A DNA stretch of 36,020 bases, from NCBI GenBank assembly GCA_045532175.1, contig JAZSFK010000057.1, positions 1 through 36,020 of the forward strand, in the 5' to 3' direction. Position numbers and translations under genes: made by a program. Position 1 is the first letter of the stretch; the number at the start of each line of letters is the position of its first letter. The notes beneath the pieces were generated by a model. The model worked only from the letters and a program-made list of their open reading frames with translations. It had not been told where the DNA came from and ran no database searches. Origin of the DNA: Fimenecus sp045532175. Lineage in GTDB: Bacteria > Bacillota > Clostridia > Oscillospirales > Acutalibacteraceae. Below, piece by piece: positions 21,820 to 29,832 of this stretch.

Positions 21820-21855
21820 AAGAAACGGACTACTTTTTGTAGTCCGTATTTTTTT
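21820..21855. terminator. Bidirectional terminator, peptide gene and cysK
   Basis: ACGGACTAC (21825-21833) and GTAGTCCGT (21839-21847) with a T5 loop, an A-rich left flank and T8 right flank. Confidence 0.92.
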
Positions 21856-21860
21856 ATATT

Positions 21861-22778
21861 TTAGAATAGAGTAGTGGATAAGTATCTGTCACCTAAATCA
21901 GGGAGGAGGACAACTATTGTCTTTCCTTCTTCTTTTTTTGCCTTTTCTATGGCGATATGAAGTGCTGCTCCGGATGAAATACCCACAAGTACACCCTCAC
22001 TTCTCGCAAGAAGACGGGAGGCTGAATAAGCCTCATCACCTGAAACAGTTGCAATTTCGTCGATTATATTTACGTTTAAAACGTCAGGAACAAATCCTGC
22101 CCCAATACCCTGCAAAGGGTGTGCACCTGCTTTGCCACCCGAAAGAACAGGGGAATCAGAAGGCTCAATTCCGATAATTTTGATGTTTTCGTTTTTTGAT
22201 TTAAGATATTCGCCGGTACCTGTGATTGTACCGCCTGTGCCGACACCTGCGACGAAAATATCCACTTTTCCGTCAGTATCTTCCCATATTTCCGGACCCG
22301 TTGTGTCATAATGAGCCTTTGGATTTGAGGGATTTACAAATTGTCCCGCAACAATACTGTTGGGATTTTCACGAGAAAGTTCTTCGGCTTTTTCTATTGC
22401 ACCGTTCATTCCCTTACTGCCGTCGGTAAGGACTAATTCTGCACCGTAGGCGGCAATTAGCTTTCGACGTTCAACAGACATTGTTTCGGGCATTGTGATA
22501 ATTAGTTTATACCCTTTGGAGGCAGCAACACTTGCAAGTCCGATTCCTGTGTTTCCGCTTGTTGGCTCAATAATTACAGAACCTTTTTTGAGAAGACCCT
22601 GCGCCTCTGCATCTTCAATCATTTTAAGTGCAACTCTGTCCTTAACACTACCTGCAGGGTTAAAGTATTCGAGCTTTGCGTATAATTTGCTTTTAAGACC
22701 TAATTCATTTTCGATATTAGTAAGTTCTAAAAGAGGGGTTCTACCTATCAATTCAGATACATTTTTATACACATTCAT
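21861..22778 (-). CDS. cysK: Cysteine synthase A (O-acetylserine sulfhydrylase)
   Basis: Makes L-cysteine from O-acetylserine and sulfide; PLP-dependent, cytosolic. It has 305 residues. Seen: IGRTPLLEL (11-19), PLP-binding Lys46 in PAGSVKDR, the substrate loop TSGNTG (73-78), the PLP-phosphate loop GVGTGGTITG (about 178-187), GAGFVPDVL and GISSGAA. The ATG follows GGAGGAA. Monocistronic with its own promoter. No T-box or S-box leader is visible, as the promoter is close to the start. Confidence 0.95.
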   Translation of the reverse strand: MNVYKNVSELIGRTPLLELTNIENELGLKSKLYAKLEYFNPAGSVKDRVALKMIEDAEAQGLLKKGSVIIEPTSGNTGIGLASVAASKGYKLIITMPETMSVERRKLIAAYGAELVLTDGSKGMNGAIEKAEELSRENPNSIVAGQFVNPSNPKAHYDTTGPEIWEDTDGKVDIFVAGVGTGGTITGTGEYLKSKNENIKIIGIEPSDSPVLSGGKAGAHPLQGIGAGFVPDVLNVNIIDEIATVSGDEAYSASRLLARSEGVLVGISSGAALHIAIEKAKKEEGKTIVVLLPDLGDRYLSTTLF

Positions 22779-22807
22779 TTTTAGTTCCTCCGTTAAAATC
22801 TTAATCT

Positions 22808-22836
22808 ATTATATTATAATATACCTGTTTTTTCAA
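22808..22836 (-). promoter_or_regulatory. cysK promoter
   Basis: Minus strand: TTGAAA (22831-22836), 17 bp, TATAAT (22808-22813). Confidence 0.78.
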
Positions 22837-22845
22837 GAATATACA

Positions 22846-22881
22846 AAAGAAAAAGCCTACAGATTTTACTCTGCAGGCTTT
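22846..22881 (-). terminator. Terminator of the APC permease gene
   Basis: Minus strand: AAAGCCTGCAGA (22881-22870) pairs with TCTGTAGGCTTT (22863-22852), one mismatch, followed by a T-rich run. Confidence 0.82.
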
Positions 22882-22897
22882 GCTTGTAAGTTAAAGT

Positions 22898-24343
22898 TTA
22901 TTTTGACTGCTTTTTCTTTGGATTCATAAGAAGCATACCGATTGCCATAATTACAGCGAATATGATAAGGTAGAAAAGAACCGGGCAAGAGAAACCGGCA
23001 CCTGCTTCTTTTGCTGCTTTATAAGGCATATAGCCGTGTGAGTAGATAGCAGCAAATACCATGAATGCTGAACCGATAATTCCAAGTGCAGGAAGAACAA
23101 ATCTCTTAACTGCAGGAAGATTCTTTTCTTTTCTCATAAACTGAATAAACATTGGAATGTAAAGAGCATAGATTGTGATAATCGGAAGCTCTGATGAGTC
23201 AAAGCTGAACATTCCAAACCAAGGTTTTGCGGTGAGGTTTGCACCATAGAAATATACAAGCCATGCACCAACGATTACAAGACCAACGATACATGAGTTT
23301 GAAGGCATTCCTGATGCCGGGTCAACCTGTTTCATAAGGTTAGCTTTTGGACCGTAGCCACGAACTGAAAGTGAGTACATACCACGGATACAACCGATAA
23401 GGAGACCGTTAAGAGTACCGAGGCAGGAAATCGCAACGAAGAGGTTGAGAATGTTACCGAGAACGTTACCGAAAACTGCTGTAAACGCAGGAGCAGTACC
23501 TTCGTCCATAAGTGTTTTAACAGGAGCACCGCCTGCAATACCAATGTAGTAGAAGAGATAAATAGCGATGATGATAATGCCACCTAATACAAGTGCGATG
23601 GGAAGATTCTTTTTAGAATCCTTGATTTCTGAGTTGATGGATGTAGCAAGAATCCAACCCTCGTATGCAAAAGCAGTAGCAACAACTGCACCGAAAAGAA
23701 CGGAATAGTTGCCTGAGCTTGTGCCAAAATTAGATGTAAGAATTGTTACCGGTTCGCCTGCTATGTTATGAGTAAGACCGTAGATTGTACCAACAACTGC
23801 CATTAAAAGAAGCGGAATAAGCTTTATGAATGTAGCACTAATCTGGAGTTTACCGGCAAGCTTTGAAGAAAGTGTGTTAACTGCAAAAACGCAGATAAGG
23901 ATAAATCCTGCAAGTAAGAATGTTTCAGTACCGGTTACAGGGTCACCTGCAAGTTGTAAATCAGGATTTACAGATACCAAGAAGGTAAGGAAGTACCTTG
24001 CTGTAAGCCAAGCAAGAACAGATGTCATAGCAGGAGTGTAGATTGTTGTTGCAAACCAACCCATAAAGTAAGCATATTTGTTGCCAACAGTTGCTTCGGC
24101 ATAGTCAACAAGTCCGTTAACCTTTTCATATTGCTGAGCCATTACACAGAAAGCGAGAACGCAGCAAATCATAACTGCACCACCGATAATCCATGCAATA
24201 ATACCCATTGGCATATCGCCGTTTGTTTTTTGAAGAATTGCCTGTGCCTTGAAGAAGACACCTGAGCCTACAACAGTACCTACAACCATGCAGATAGCCA
24301 TTAAAAGCCCATATTGCTTTTTAAGTCCGTTTCCATTTTCCAT
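22898..24343 (-). CDS. APC-superfamily amino-acid permease
   Basis: A 481-residue membrane protein with about 12 helices, of the amino acid-polyamine-organocation superfamily (LAT/SteT-like branch). The first-helix substrate-site motif reads VVGSGVFFKAQAIL (about 22-35). AFAYEGWILATSINSEIKDSKKNLPIAL (helix 6 and the following loop) is typical of amino-acid exchangers. The ATG follows AAGGAAGG. It has its own promoter, divergent from the GH35 gene, and ends at a hairpin just upstream of cysK. The substrate is unknown; linkage to cysK could hint at a sulfur amino acid but is weak. Confidence 0.9.
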   Translation of the reverse strand: MENGNGLKKQYGLLMAICMVVGTVVGSGVFFKAQAILQKTNGDMPMGIIAWIIGGAVMICCVLAFCVMAQQYEKVNGLVDYAEATVGNKYAYFMGWFATTIYTPAMTSVLAWLTARYFLTFLVSVNPDLQLAGDPVTGTETFLLAGFILICVFAVNTLSSKLAGKLQISATFIKLIPLLLMAVVGTIYGLTHNIAGEPVTILTSNFGTSSGNYSVLFGAVVATAFAYEGWILATSINSEIKDSKKNLPIALVLGGIIIIAIYLFYYIGIAGGAPVKTLMDEGTAPAFTAVFGNVLGNILNLFVAISCLGTLNGLLIGCIRGMYSLSVRGYGPKANLMKQVDPASGMPSNSCIVGLVIVGAWLVYFYGANLTAKPWFGMFSFDSSELPIITIYALYIPMFIQFMRKEKNLPAVKRFVLPALGIIGSAFMVFAAIYSHGYMPYKAAKEAGAGFSCPVLFYLIIFAVIMAIGMLLMNPKKKQSK

Positions 24344-24377
24344 GGGGAAACCATCCTTCCTTTCAAATATATACTAA

Positions 24378-24406
24378 ATTATATTCCTTTTATTATAAAA
24401 TGTAAA
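24378..24406 (-). promoter_or_regulatory. Promoter of the APC permease
   Basis: Minus strand: TTTACA (24401-24406), 17 bp, TATAAT (24378-24383). Confidence 0.72.
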
Positions 24407-24469
24407 GATAATTTTTTCACTTTTCTTCTTTAATATATTAAAGTTTTAGACTTTATCTTATGTAGGTGA

Positions 24470-24498
24470 TTGATAATTTGATTTATGTATAGTAAAAT
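24470..24498 (+). promoter_or_regulatory. Promoter of the GH35 gene
   Basis: TTGATA (24470-24475), 17 bp, TAAAAT (24493-24498). It decides the start of the next gene: an in-frame ATG at 24485 lies inside this promoter. Confidence 0.75.
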
Positions 24499-24520
24499 AG
24501 ACCCATATAGGAGTGATGTT

Positions 24521-26257
24521 ATGACTTTCGAAATTATTAAAAATCAATTTGTAAAAGACGGAAAGCCTATAAAGCTTATTTCAGGTGCGGTACATTATTT
24601 CAGAAATATGCCCGATACCTGGGAAGATATTTTTATGAAAATGAGGGCTATGGGATGCAACTGCGTTGAAACCTATTGTGCCTGGAATATGCATGAAAAA
24701 GTACCCGGAGAGTATGATTTTACAGGAATTTTAGATATTGCAAAATACATTGAAACAGCACAGAAGGTGGGCCTTATGGTTATTGTAAGACCGGGACCGT
24801 ATATTTGTGCAGAATGGGAATTTGGCGGACTTCCTTGGTGGATTCAGGCGGATGAAGATATGGAAATCCGTTGTATGAATGAAAAGTATATCGAACGCTT
24901 TGATTTGTATCTTGACAAACTCTGTGCAGAAATCAAACCATACCTCACTACTAATGGTGGAAATGTGATAATGGTACAATGTGAAAATGAGTATGGATAT
25001 TATGGTGATGACAAAGAGTATCTTAACTACTTGAAGCAAGGATTCATTGACCGCGGAATTGACGTGCCGTTGTTTACATCTGACGGTACAAGCAAGAGTG
25101 ACTTGCTTGACGGTGCTATTGAGGGATGTTTGCCGACATTGAATTTTGGTAGCCGTGTTGAGGAAAACTTTAAAGCTCACGACGAACTTTACCCTGATAC
25201 GCCTAAAATGTGTATGGAAATGTGGAACGGTTGGTTTGATTCCTGGGGCGACGAGCATCATCATACAATATCAGCGGAGGACTACGCAAAAGTCGTTGAC
25301 GATATGCTGACTCGTGGTAGCCTTAATATGTATATGTTCATCGGTGGAACCAATTTCGGCTTCACATCAGGGGCAAATCATTATGAAAGATTCTGCCCTG
25401 ACGTTACAAGCTATGACTATGATGCTATGCTTACAGAATGTGGTGACATTACACCTAAATATATGGCGGTAAGAGAAGTGATTAAAAAACATATAGGTGA
25501 GGAATTACCGCCTGTTCCGGCAAATCGTGAGAAAAAGGCTTACGGTAGATTTAAGCTGACAGAAAGTGAAGGCTTCTTCTCTGCACTCCCTAAACTTGCT
25601 ACTCCTGTTCATTCCGATGTGCCGAGATGTATGGAAAAATACGGTAACGGTTACGGATTTATTGCATACAGAACAGTTTTAAATCGAGATTATGAAGATG
25701 TATCCCTTTCCTTTGAGAGAATCGGTGACCGTGCACAGATTTACATAAACGATAGCCTTGTGGACATTCTTTATATTAATGACAGACTTGAAACAAGGAT
25801 TTCCGCAAAAGCAGGAGATGTTCTTACTGTCCTTTGTGAAAATATGGGCAGGACTAATTTCGGCCCGAAGATGATGTATAAAAAGGGTATCGCAGGAAGA
25901 TGCTTGATAGATAAGAGAATACACTTTAATTGGGATGTTTACACATTGCCTATGAATAATCTTGATAAATTATCATTTGATAATAAGGCTTTCAATGAAA
26001 AATCAGCCTTTTATCGTGGCTATTTCAATATAGAGAATCCAGAGGATACATTCTTAAAACTTGATAGTTTCACAAAAGGTTTTGTGGTTATTAACGGATT
26101 TAATATAGGCAGGTATTGGGAAATCGGACCACAACAGACACTTTATGTACCTGCTTGTCTTTTGAAAGAAGGAAAAAATGAAATTGTTGTTTTTGAGTCC
26201 GACGGACTTAAAGGCGAAGCAGAAATAGAGTTTGTTGATACACCGATTTTAGGATAA
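24521..26257 (+). CDS. GH35 beta-galactosidase, cytosolic
   Basis: A 578-residue retaining glycosidase of family GH35 that removes terminal beta-galactose. Seen: LISGAVHYFR (19-28), the start of the barrel; CVETYCAWNMHE (48-59); RPGPYICAEWEFGGLPWW (90-107), the family signature; acid/base Glu157 in CENEYG; nucleophile Glu233 in CMEMWNGWFDSWG; and GGTNFGF. The C-terminal third is the usual jelly-roll region. No signal peptide, so it works on imported oligosaccharides. ATG 24521 follows AGGAG. A Y-family polymerase gene follows after only 22 bp with no terminator between, so they are probably co-transcribed, an odd pairing. Confidence 0.94.
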   Translation: MTFEIIKNQFVKDGKPIKLISGAVHYFRNMPDTWEDIFMKMRAMGCNCVETYCAWNMHEKVPGEYDFTGILDIAKYIETAQKVGLMVIVRPGPYICAEWEFGGLPWWIQADEDMEIRCMNEKYIERFDLYLDKLCAEIKPYLTTNGGNVIMVQCENEYGYYGDDKEYLNYLKQGFIDRGIDVPLFTSDGTSKSDLLDGAIEGCLPTLNFGSRVEENFKAHDELYPDTPKMCMEMWNGWFDSWGDEHHHTISAEDYAKVVDDMLTRGSLNMYMFIGGTNFGFTSGANHYERFCPDVTSYDYDAMLTECGDITPKYMAVREVIKKHIGEELPPVPANREKKAYGRFKLTESEGFFSALPKLATPVHSDVPRCMEKYGNGYGFIAYRTVLNRDYEDVSLSFERIGDRAQIYINDSLVDILYINDRLETRISAKAGDVLTVLCENMGRTNFGPKMMYKKGIAGRCLIDKRIHFNWDVYTLPMNNLDKLSFDNKAFNEKSAFYRGYFNIENPEDTFLKLDSFTKGFVVINGFNIGRYWEIGPQQTLYVPACLLKEGKNEIVVFESDGLKGEAEIEFVDTPILG

Positions 26258-26279
26258 ATACTAAGTAGGAGGCAGAAAA

Positions 26280-27764
26280 ATGACGGAAAGAAAATATCTT
26301 TGTATAGATTTAAAGTCCTTTTTTGCCTCTGTTGAGTGCGTAGAGAGGGGACTTAACCCCATGACCACAAATTTGGTTGTTGCTGACAGGGAAAGGACGG
26401 AAAAAACTATCTGTCTTGCAGTAACACCTTCCCTGAAGGCTCTTGGTGTTTCAGGCAGAGCAAGACTCTATGAAGTCGTACAAAAGGTAAGGGAAGAAAA
26501 CAACCGAAGAAGATTCAATGCACCAAAAAGAACTTTTACGGATAAATCATTCAATTCAACAGAGTTGAATAATAATCCGACATTGGAGATTGATTACATT
26601 GTAGCACCACCAAGAATGGCATATTATATGGAGTACAGCACACGAATTTACAATGTGTATCTTAAATATATTGCCCCTGAAGATATTCACGTTTATTCGA
26701 TTGATGAGGTTTTTATTGATATAACTCATTATCTTGCGACTTATAGAATGTCAGCCCACGACTTTGCAAGGAAGCTTATCAAGGATGTTCTTGCTACAAC
26801 GGGAATTACAGCAACAGCGGGAATAGGGACTAATATGTATCTTGCCAAGATTGCTATGGACATCGAGGCAAAGCATATCCCTGCCGATGAGGACGGAGTG
26901 CGAATTGCCGAGCTTGACGAAATGAGTTATCGTGAAAAGTTGTGGTCACACAAGCCCTTAACTGACTTCTGGCGTGTGGGAAAAGGTTACGCAAACAAGC
27001 TTGAAAGATACGGTATGCGGACGATGGGTGATGTTGCACGTTGCTCTCTCTATGACGAGGATTTGCTTTACAGACTTTTTGGTGTCAATGCAGAATTGCT
27101 TATTGACCATGCTTGGGGTTGGGAACCCTGCACAATAAAGGAAATCAAGGCCTATAAACCATCGACAAACAGCTTAAGCTCGGGTCAGGTTTTGAAGGAA
27201 CCTTATTATTTTGATAAAGCAAAGCTTGTAACAAGAGAAATGGCTGAGGCTTTGGTTCTTGATCTTGTAGCGAAGAAACTCGTTACTAATCAGATTGTTT
27301 TAACTATCGGATATGATATCGATAACCTTACAGATGACAATATTCAGTACAGTGGAGATGTTGTAACCGACTTCTATGGCCGAAAAGTGCCGAAACATGC
27401 TCATGGTACGGGCAATATAGGTCAATACACGGCATCATCCAAATTGATTGTGGATGCAACAATGGAGCTTTACGATAGAATTGTTAACAAAAGCCTTCTT
27501 GTACGAAGAATAACTATCGCTGCTTGTAAATTGCAACGGGAAAATGATGTAAGAGAGAATCAGGTCGAACAGCTTGACCTTTTCACCGATTACGAGGAGA
27601 AAAACAAACAGGCAGAAACACTTGCAAAAGAAAAAAAGATGCAGGAAGCAGTTCTGAGTATTAAAAAGAAGTATGGAAAAAATGCAATTCTTAAGGGAAT
27701 GAATCTTGAAGAAGGTGCAACTGCAAAGGAAAGAAACAGACAGATTGGTGGGCACAAAGCATAA
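26280..27764 (+). CDS. Y-family DNA polymerase (UvrX/DinB-like)
   Basis: A 494-residue translesion polymerase that copies damaged templates. Catalytic residues: Asp10 in YLCIDLKSFFASVEC, Asp142-Glu143 in VYSIDEVFID. TAGIGTNMYLAKIAMDIEAK is the palm-thumb signature and DFWRVGKGYANKLERYGMRTMGDVA is the helix-hairpin-helix thumb. A sliding-clamp-binding motif QLDLF lies at 430-434. The tail (about 440-494) is charged and helical. Followed 15 bp on by a YolD-like gene, the same pairing as uvrX-yolD in Bacillus. No LexA-type box is visible in the 22-bp upstream gap. Confidence 0.92.
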   Translation: MTERKYLCIDLKSFFASVECVERGLNPMTTNLVVADRERTEKTICLAVTPSLKALGVSGRARLYEVVQKVREENNRRRFNAPKRTFTDKSFNSTELNNNPTLEIDYIVAPPRMAYYMEYSTRIYNVYLKYIAPEDIHVYSIDEVFIDITHYLATYRMSAHDFARKLIKDVLATTGITATAGIGTNMYLAKIAMDIEAKHIPADEDGVRIAELDEMSYREKLWSHKPLTDFWRVGKGYANKLERYGMRTMGDVARCSLYDEDLLYRLFGVNAELLIDHAWGWEPCTIKEIKAYKPSTNSLSSGQVLKEPYYFDKAKLVTREMAEALVLDLVAKKLVTNQIVLTIGYDIDNLTDDNIQYSGDVVTDFYGRKVPKHAHGTGNIGQYTASSKLIVDATMELYDRIVNKSLLVRRITIAACKLQRENDVRENQVEQLDLFTDYEEKNKQAETLAKEKKMQEAVLSIKKKYGKNAILKGMNLEEGATAKERNRQIGGHKA

Positions 27765-27779
27765 AAAGGAGTGTGACAT

Positions 27780-28211
27780 ATGCAAGGCGATTATGACGAT
27801 ATTATAAATCTTCCCCATCATCAGTCCGACAGAAGACCTCGTATGTCACTTTATGACCGTGCGGCACAATTTGCACCCTTTTCTGCTCTTACGGGGCATG
27901 ACGATGCAATAAAAGAAACTGCAAGACTTACGGACAAGAAAATTGAACTTGACGATTACGACCGGATGCTGTTGAATAATAAAATGAATTTTATATTAAA
28001 GCATATTGGTGACCAGCCTGAAATGACAGTCACTTATTTTATTCCCGATAATAACAAAGAGGGCGGAATGTATCTTGATTTTACAGGAAATTTAAAAAGG
28101 TATGACACCGTTGAGAGGAAAATTTGTTTTACGGACAAAACAGAACTTTTCATTGATGATATTATTGAGATAAAAAGTGATATTCTGCCTGAAAGCGTGG
28201 AGAACTTATAG
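27780..28211 (+). CDS. YolD-like protein
   Basis: A 143-residue member of the YolD-like family, almost always encoded beside Y-family polymerases of the UvrX type. Seen: SLYDRAAQFAPFSALTGHDDAIKETARLT (about 23-51, the conserved 'R-G/A-x-x-x-F/W-A-P-F' block), a central helix, then the beta-rich part with VTYFIPD, GGMYLDFTGNLKRYD and ELFIDDIIEI. The ribosome site AAGGAG precedes ATG 27780. Its role is unknown in detail; by association it is an accessory or regulator of the polymerase. Last gene before a terminator. Confidence 0.85.
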   Translation: MQGDYDDIINLPHHQSDRRPRMSLYDRAAQFAPFSALTGHDDAIKETARLTDKKIELDDYDRMLLNNKMNFILKHIGDQPEMTVTYFIPDNNKEGGMYLDFTGNLKRYDTVERKICFTDKTELFIDDIIEIKSDILPESVENL

Positions 28212-28219
28212 ACAAAAAT

Positions 28220-28259
28220 ATGACTGTATCTTTTTGGAGATACAGTCATTTCTTTTTTA
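28220..28259. terminator. Bidirectional terminator overlapping a stop codon
   Basis: ATGACTGTATCT (28220-28231) and AGATACAGTCAT (28238-28249) form a perfect 12-bp stem. T runs follow on either strand. The right arm contains the stop codon (28246-28248) of the minus-strand S component gene. Confidence 0.88.
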
Positions 28260-28782
28260 TAATCTTCGATTTATCTAAAAGCATTACAATTATGGGCACA
28301 AGGACAATTTGAATAATTATTCCGGGTATAGAATTTACAACGGAGGCTGTCCAGAAAGCAGAGAAGGTGAATTTGTTAAGGTCAAAGCCTAAACAGGCAA
28401 GCTGAACCGTTCCCCAAACAAGGCGCCCCATAACCATTGAGATAACGAGTGTTGCATATATGTATTTTTTCTTTTTAGGCAATGAATGATATAACATCCC
28501 TGTGAAAAAACCGTAGGTTGCGAGTTCGAATGCCATAGCCACAGCCCTTGGGAAAAGAGTAGGCATTCCAAGTGTAAGAGAACGAAGCAGAGGAGCAATA
28601 AAGCCAACTGCAAGTCCCCACGGTGCTCCGCAGATATATCCGCATATAAGAACGGGAATGTGCATAGGACAAAGCATATTGCCGATTTCGGGGATTTGTC
28701 CCGTTATAAAGGGTAATATGTAACTGATTGCCAGAAACATTCCCGATAATGCAAGTTTGTTAATTTTGTTTCTTTTTTTCAT
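28246..28782 (-). CDS. ECF transporter S component, substrate unknown
   Basis: A 178-residue protein with about six membrane helices, typical of ECF vitamin-binding subunits (PF12822-like). Seen: LALSGMFLAISYILPFITG at the N-terminus, the conserved MLCPMHIPVLICGYICGAPWGLAVGFIAPLLRSLTLGMPTLFPRAVAMAFELATYG block (about 36-91), and a basic tail. The ATG follows AAAGGG. It has its own promoter and no riboswitch, and its neighbours give no clue to the vitamin. No ECF ATPase module genes nearby. Confidence 0.85.
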   Translation of the reverse strand: MKKRNKINKLALSGMFLAISYILPFITGQIPEIGNMLCPMHIPVLICGYICGAPWGLAVGFIAPLLRSLTLGMPTLFPRAVAMAFELATYGFFTGMLYHSLPKKKKYIYATLVISMVMGRLVWGTVQLACLGFDLNKFTFSAFWTASVVNSIPGIIIQIVLVPIIVMLLDKSKIIKKK

Positions 28783-28815
28783 ATTGGTTTTCCCTTTTGT
28801 GTATTTGCTTTTTAC

Positions 28816-28844
28816 ATTTTACTACAATTATTCCATAATTGCAA
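28816..28844 (-). promoter_or_regulatory. Promoter of the third S component
   Basis: Minus strand: TTGCAA (28839-28844), 17 bp, TAAAAT (28816-28821). Confidence 0.72.
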
Positions 28845-28846
28845 CA

Positions 28847-28886
28847 AAGAGAAAAGGAAGGGTAACAAAAAGTTATCCTTCCTTTA
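28847..28886 (-). terminator. Terminator of the nrdD-trxB transcript
   Basis: AAAGGAAGGGTAAC (28853-28866) pairs with GTTATCCTTCCTTT (28872-28885) around a 5-nt loop. On the minus strand it is followed by a T-rich run. Confidence 0.8.
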
Positions 28887-28903
28887 CCATAGGAATATAT
28901 CAA

Positions 28904-29809
28904 TTAGAAACTATCAACATAATCACAAGCGGCAAGAGCGGCAACTGCACCATCACCTGCTGCGGTTATTACCTGACGGATTGATTTTGTTCTGCAGTCA
29001 CCTGCAACAAAAATACCTTTTGCATTAGTTGTACAGGTTTCGTTAGCATCAACATAGCCACGACCATCAAGAGTAATAATATCTTTAAAAGCCTCATTTT
29101 GAGGAACAAGTCCGATTGCGACAAACATACCGTCAAGTGTCAAATCTGAACTTTCATCGGTTGTTGTATTTTTTATGGTGATACCCTTGAGTTCATTATC
29201 ACCAATAAGTTTTTCTACAACTGTACCGAGAATAATCTCAACGTTATCCTTGCTTTGAAGTTTTTCCACAAGCTTTTGTTCGCCTGTGAAGAAATCAAGA
29301 TTTTGGATTACATAAACCTTCTTTGCGAGGTCGGAGAGAAGAATTGCTTCCTGTAAAGCAGAGTTACCGCCACCGATAACTGCAACTGTTTTACCCTCAT
29401 AGAAAGCACCGTCACAAACTGCACAGAATGAAATGCCTTCACCTATAAGGTTCTGTTCATTTTCGAGTCCCAAAAGTCTGTGCTTTGCACCTGTTGCAAC
29501 AATAACGGATTTGCTTTCAAATTCACCTGAATCAGTAACAACAGTTTTAATGTCACCGTCACGAATTTCAAGCACTTCAGCACATTCAACCTCAGCATCC
29601 TGATTAAGCACTTGTTCAACAAGCTTTTCTGCAAATTCATTGCCTGTTACTTCTTGAAAGCCCGGGATATTCTCAACCTTTGGAGAATAAGTAATCTGTC
29701 CGCCAAAACTAGCTTTTTCAATAACGAGAACTGTTTTGTTTGCCCTACGAGCATATAGGGCGGCGGTAAGCCCTGCAGGACCACCGCCGATTATTATAAT
29801 GTCATACAT
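28904..29809 (-). CDS. trxB: Thioredoxin reductase
   Basis: A 301-residue flavoprotein that passes electrons from NADPH to thioredoxin-like proteins. Seen: FAD loop IIIGGGPAGLTAALYARR (about 5-22), GGQI, redox pair in CAVCDG (about 129-134), NAD(P)H loop VIGGGNSALQEA (about 144-155), and the C-terminal FAD motif GIFVAGDCR with QVITAAGDGAVAA. It lies 23 bp after nrdD in the same direction, so it is probably co-transcribed with the ribonucleotide reductase. That suggests it feeds the redoxin domain fused to NrdD. Confidence 0.95.
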   Translation of the reverse strand: MYDIIIIGGGPAGLTAALYARRANKTVLVIEKASFGGQITYSPKVENIPGFQEVTGNEFAEKLVEQVLNQDAEVECAEVLEIRDGDIKTVVTDSGEFESKSVIVATGAKHRLLGLENEQNLIGEGISFCAVCDGAFYEGKTVAVIGGGNSALQEAILLSDLAKKVYVIQNLDFFTGEQKLVEKLQSKDNVEIILGTVVEKLIGDNELKGITIKNTTTDESSDLTLDGMFVAIGLVPQNEAFKDIITLDGRGYVDANETCTTNAKGIFVAGDCRTKSIRQVITAAGDGAVAALAACDYVDSF

Positions 29810-29832
29810 AAATTATAATCCCTTAATTTTAA

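Noticed and set aside
22779..22860. T-box or S-box leader before cysK
   Set aside because: The promoter lies about 30-58 bases before the start codon, leaving too little leader; the hairpin further upstream belongs to the permease terminator.
24485..24520. ATG 24485 as the start of the GH35 gene
   Set aside because: It lies inside the predicted -35/-10 region; ATG 24521 has the AGGAG site.
26258..26279. LexA/SOS box before the Y-family polymerase
   Set aside because: The 22-bp gap contains only a ribosome site; no CGAAC-N4-GTTCG-like sequence is seen.
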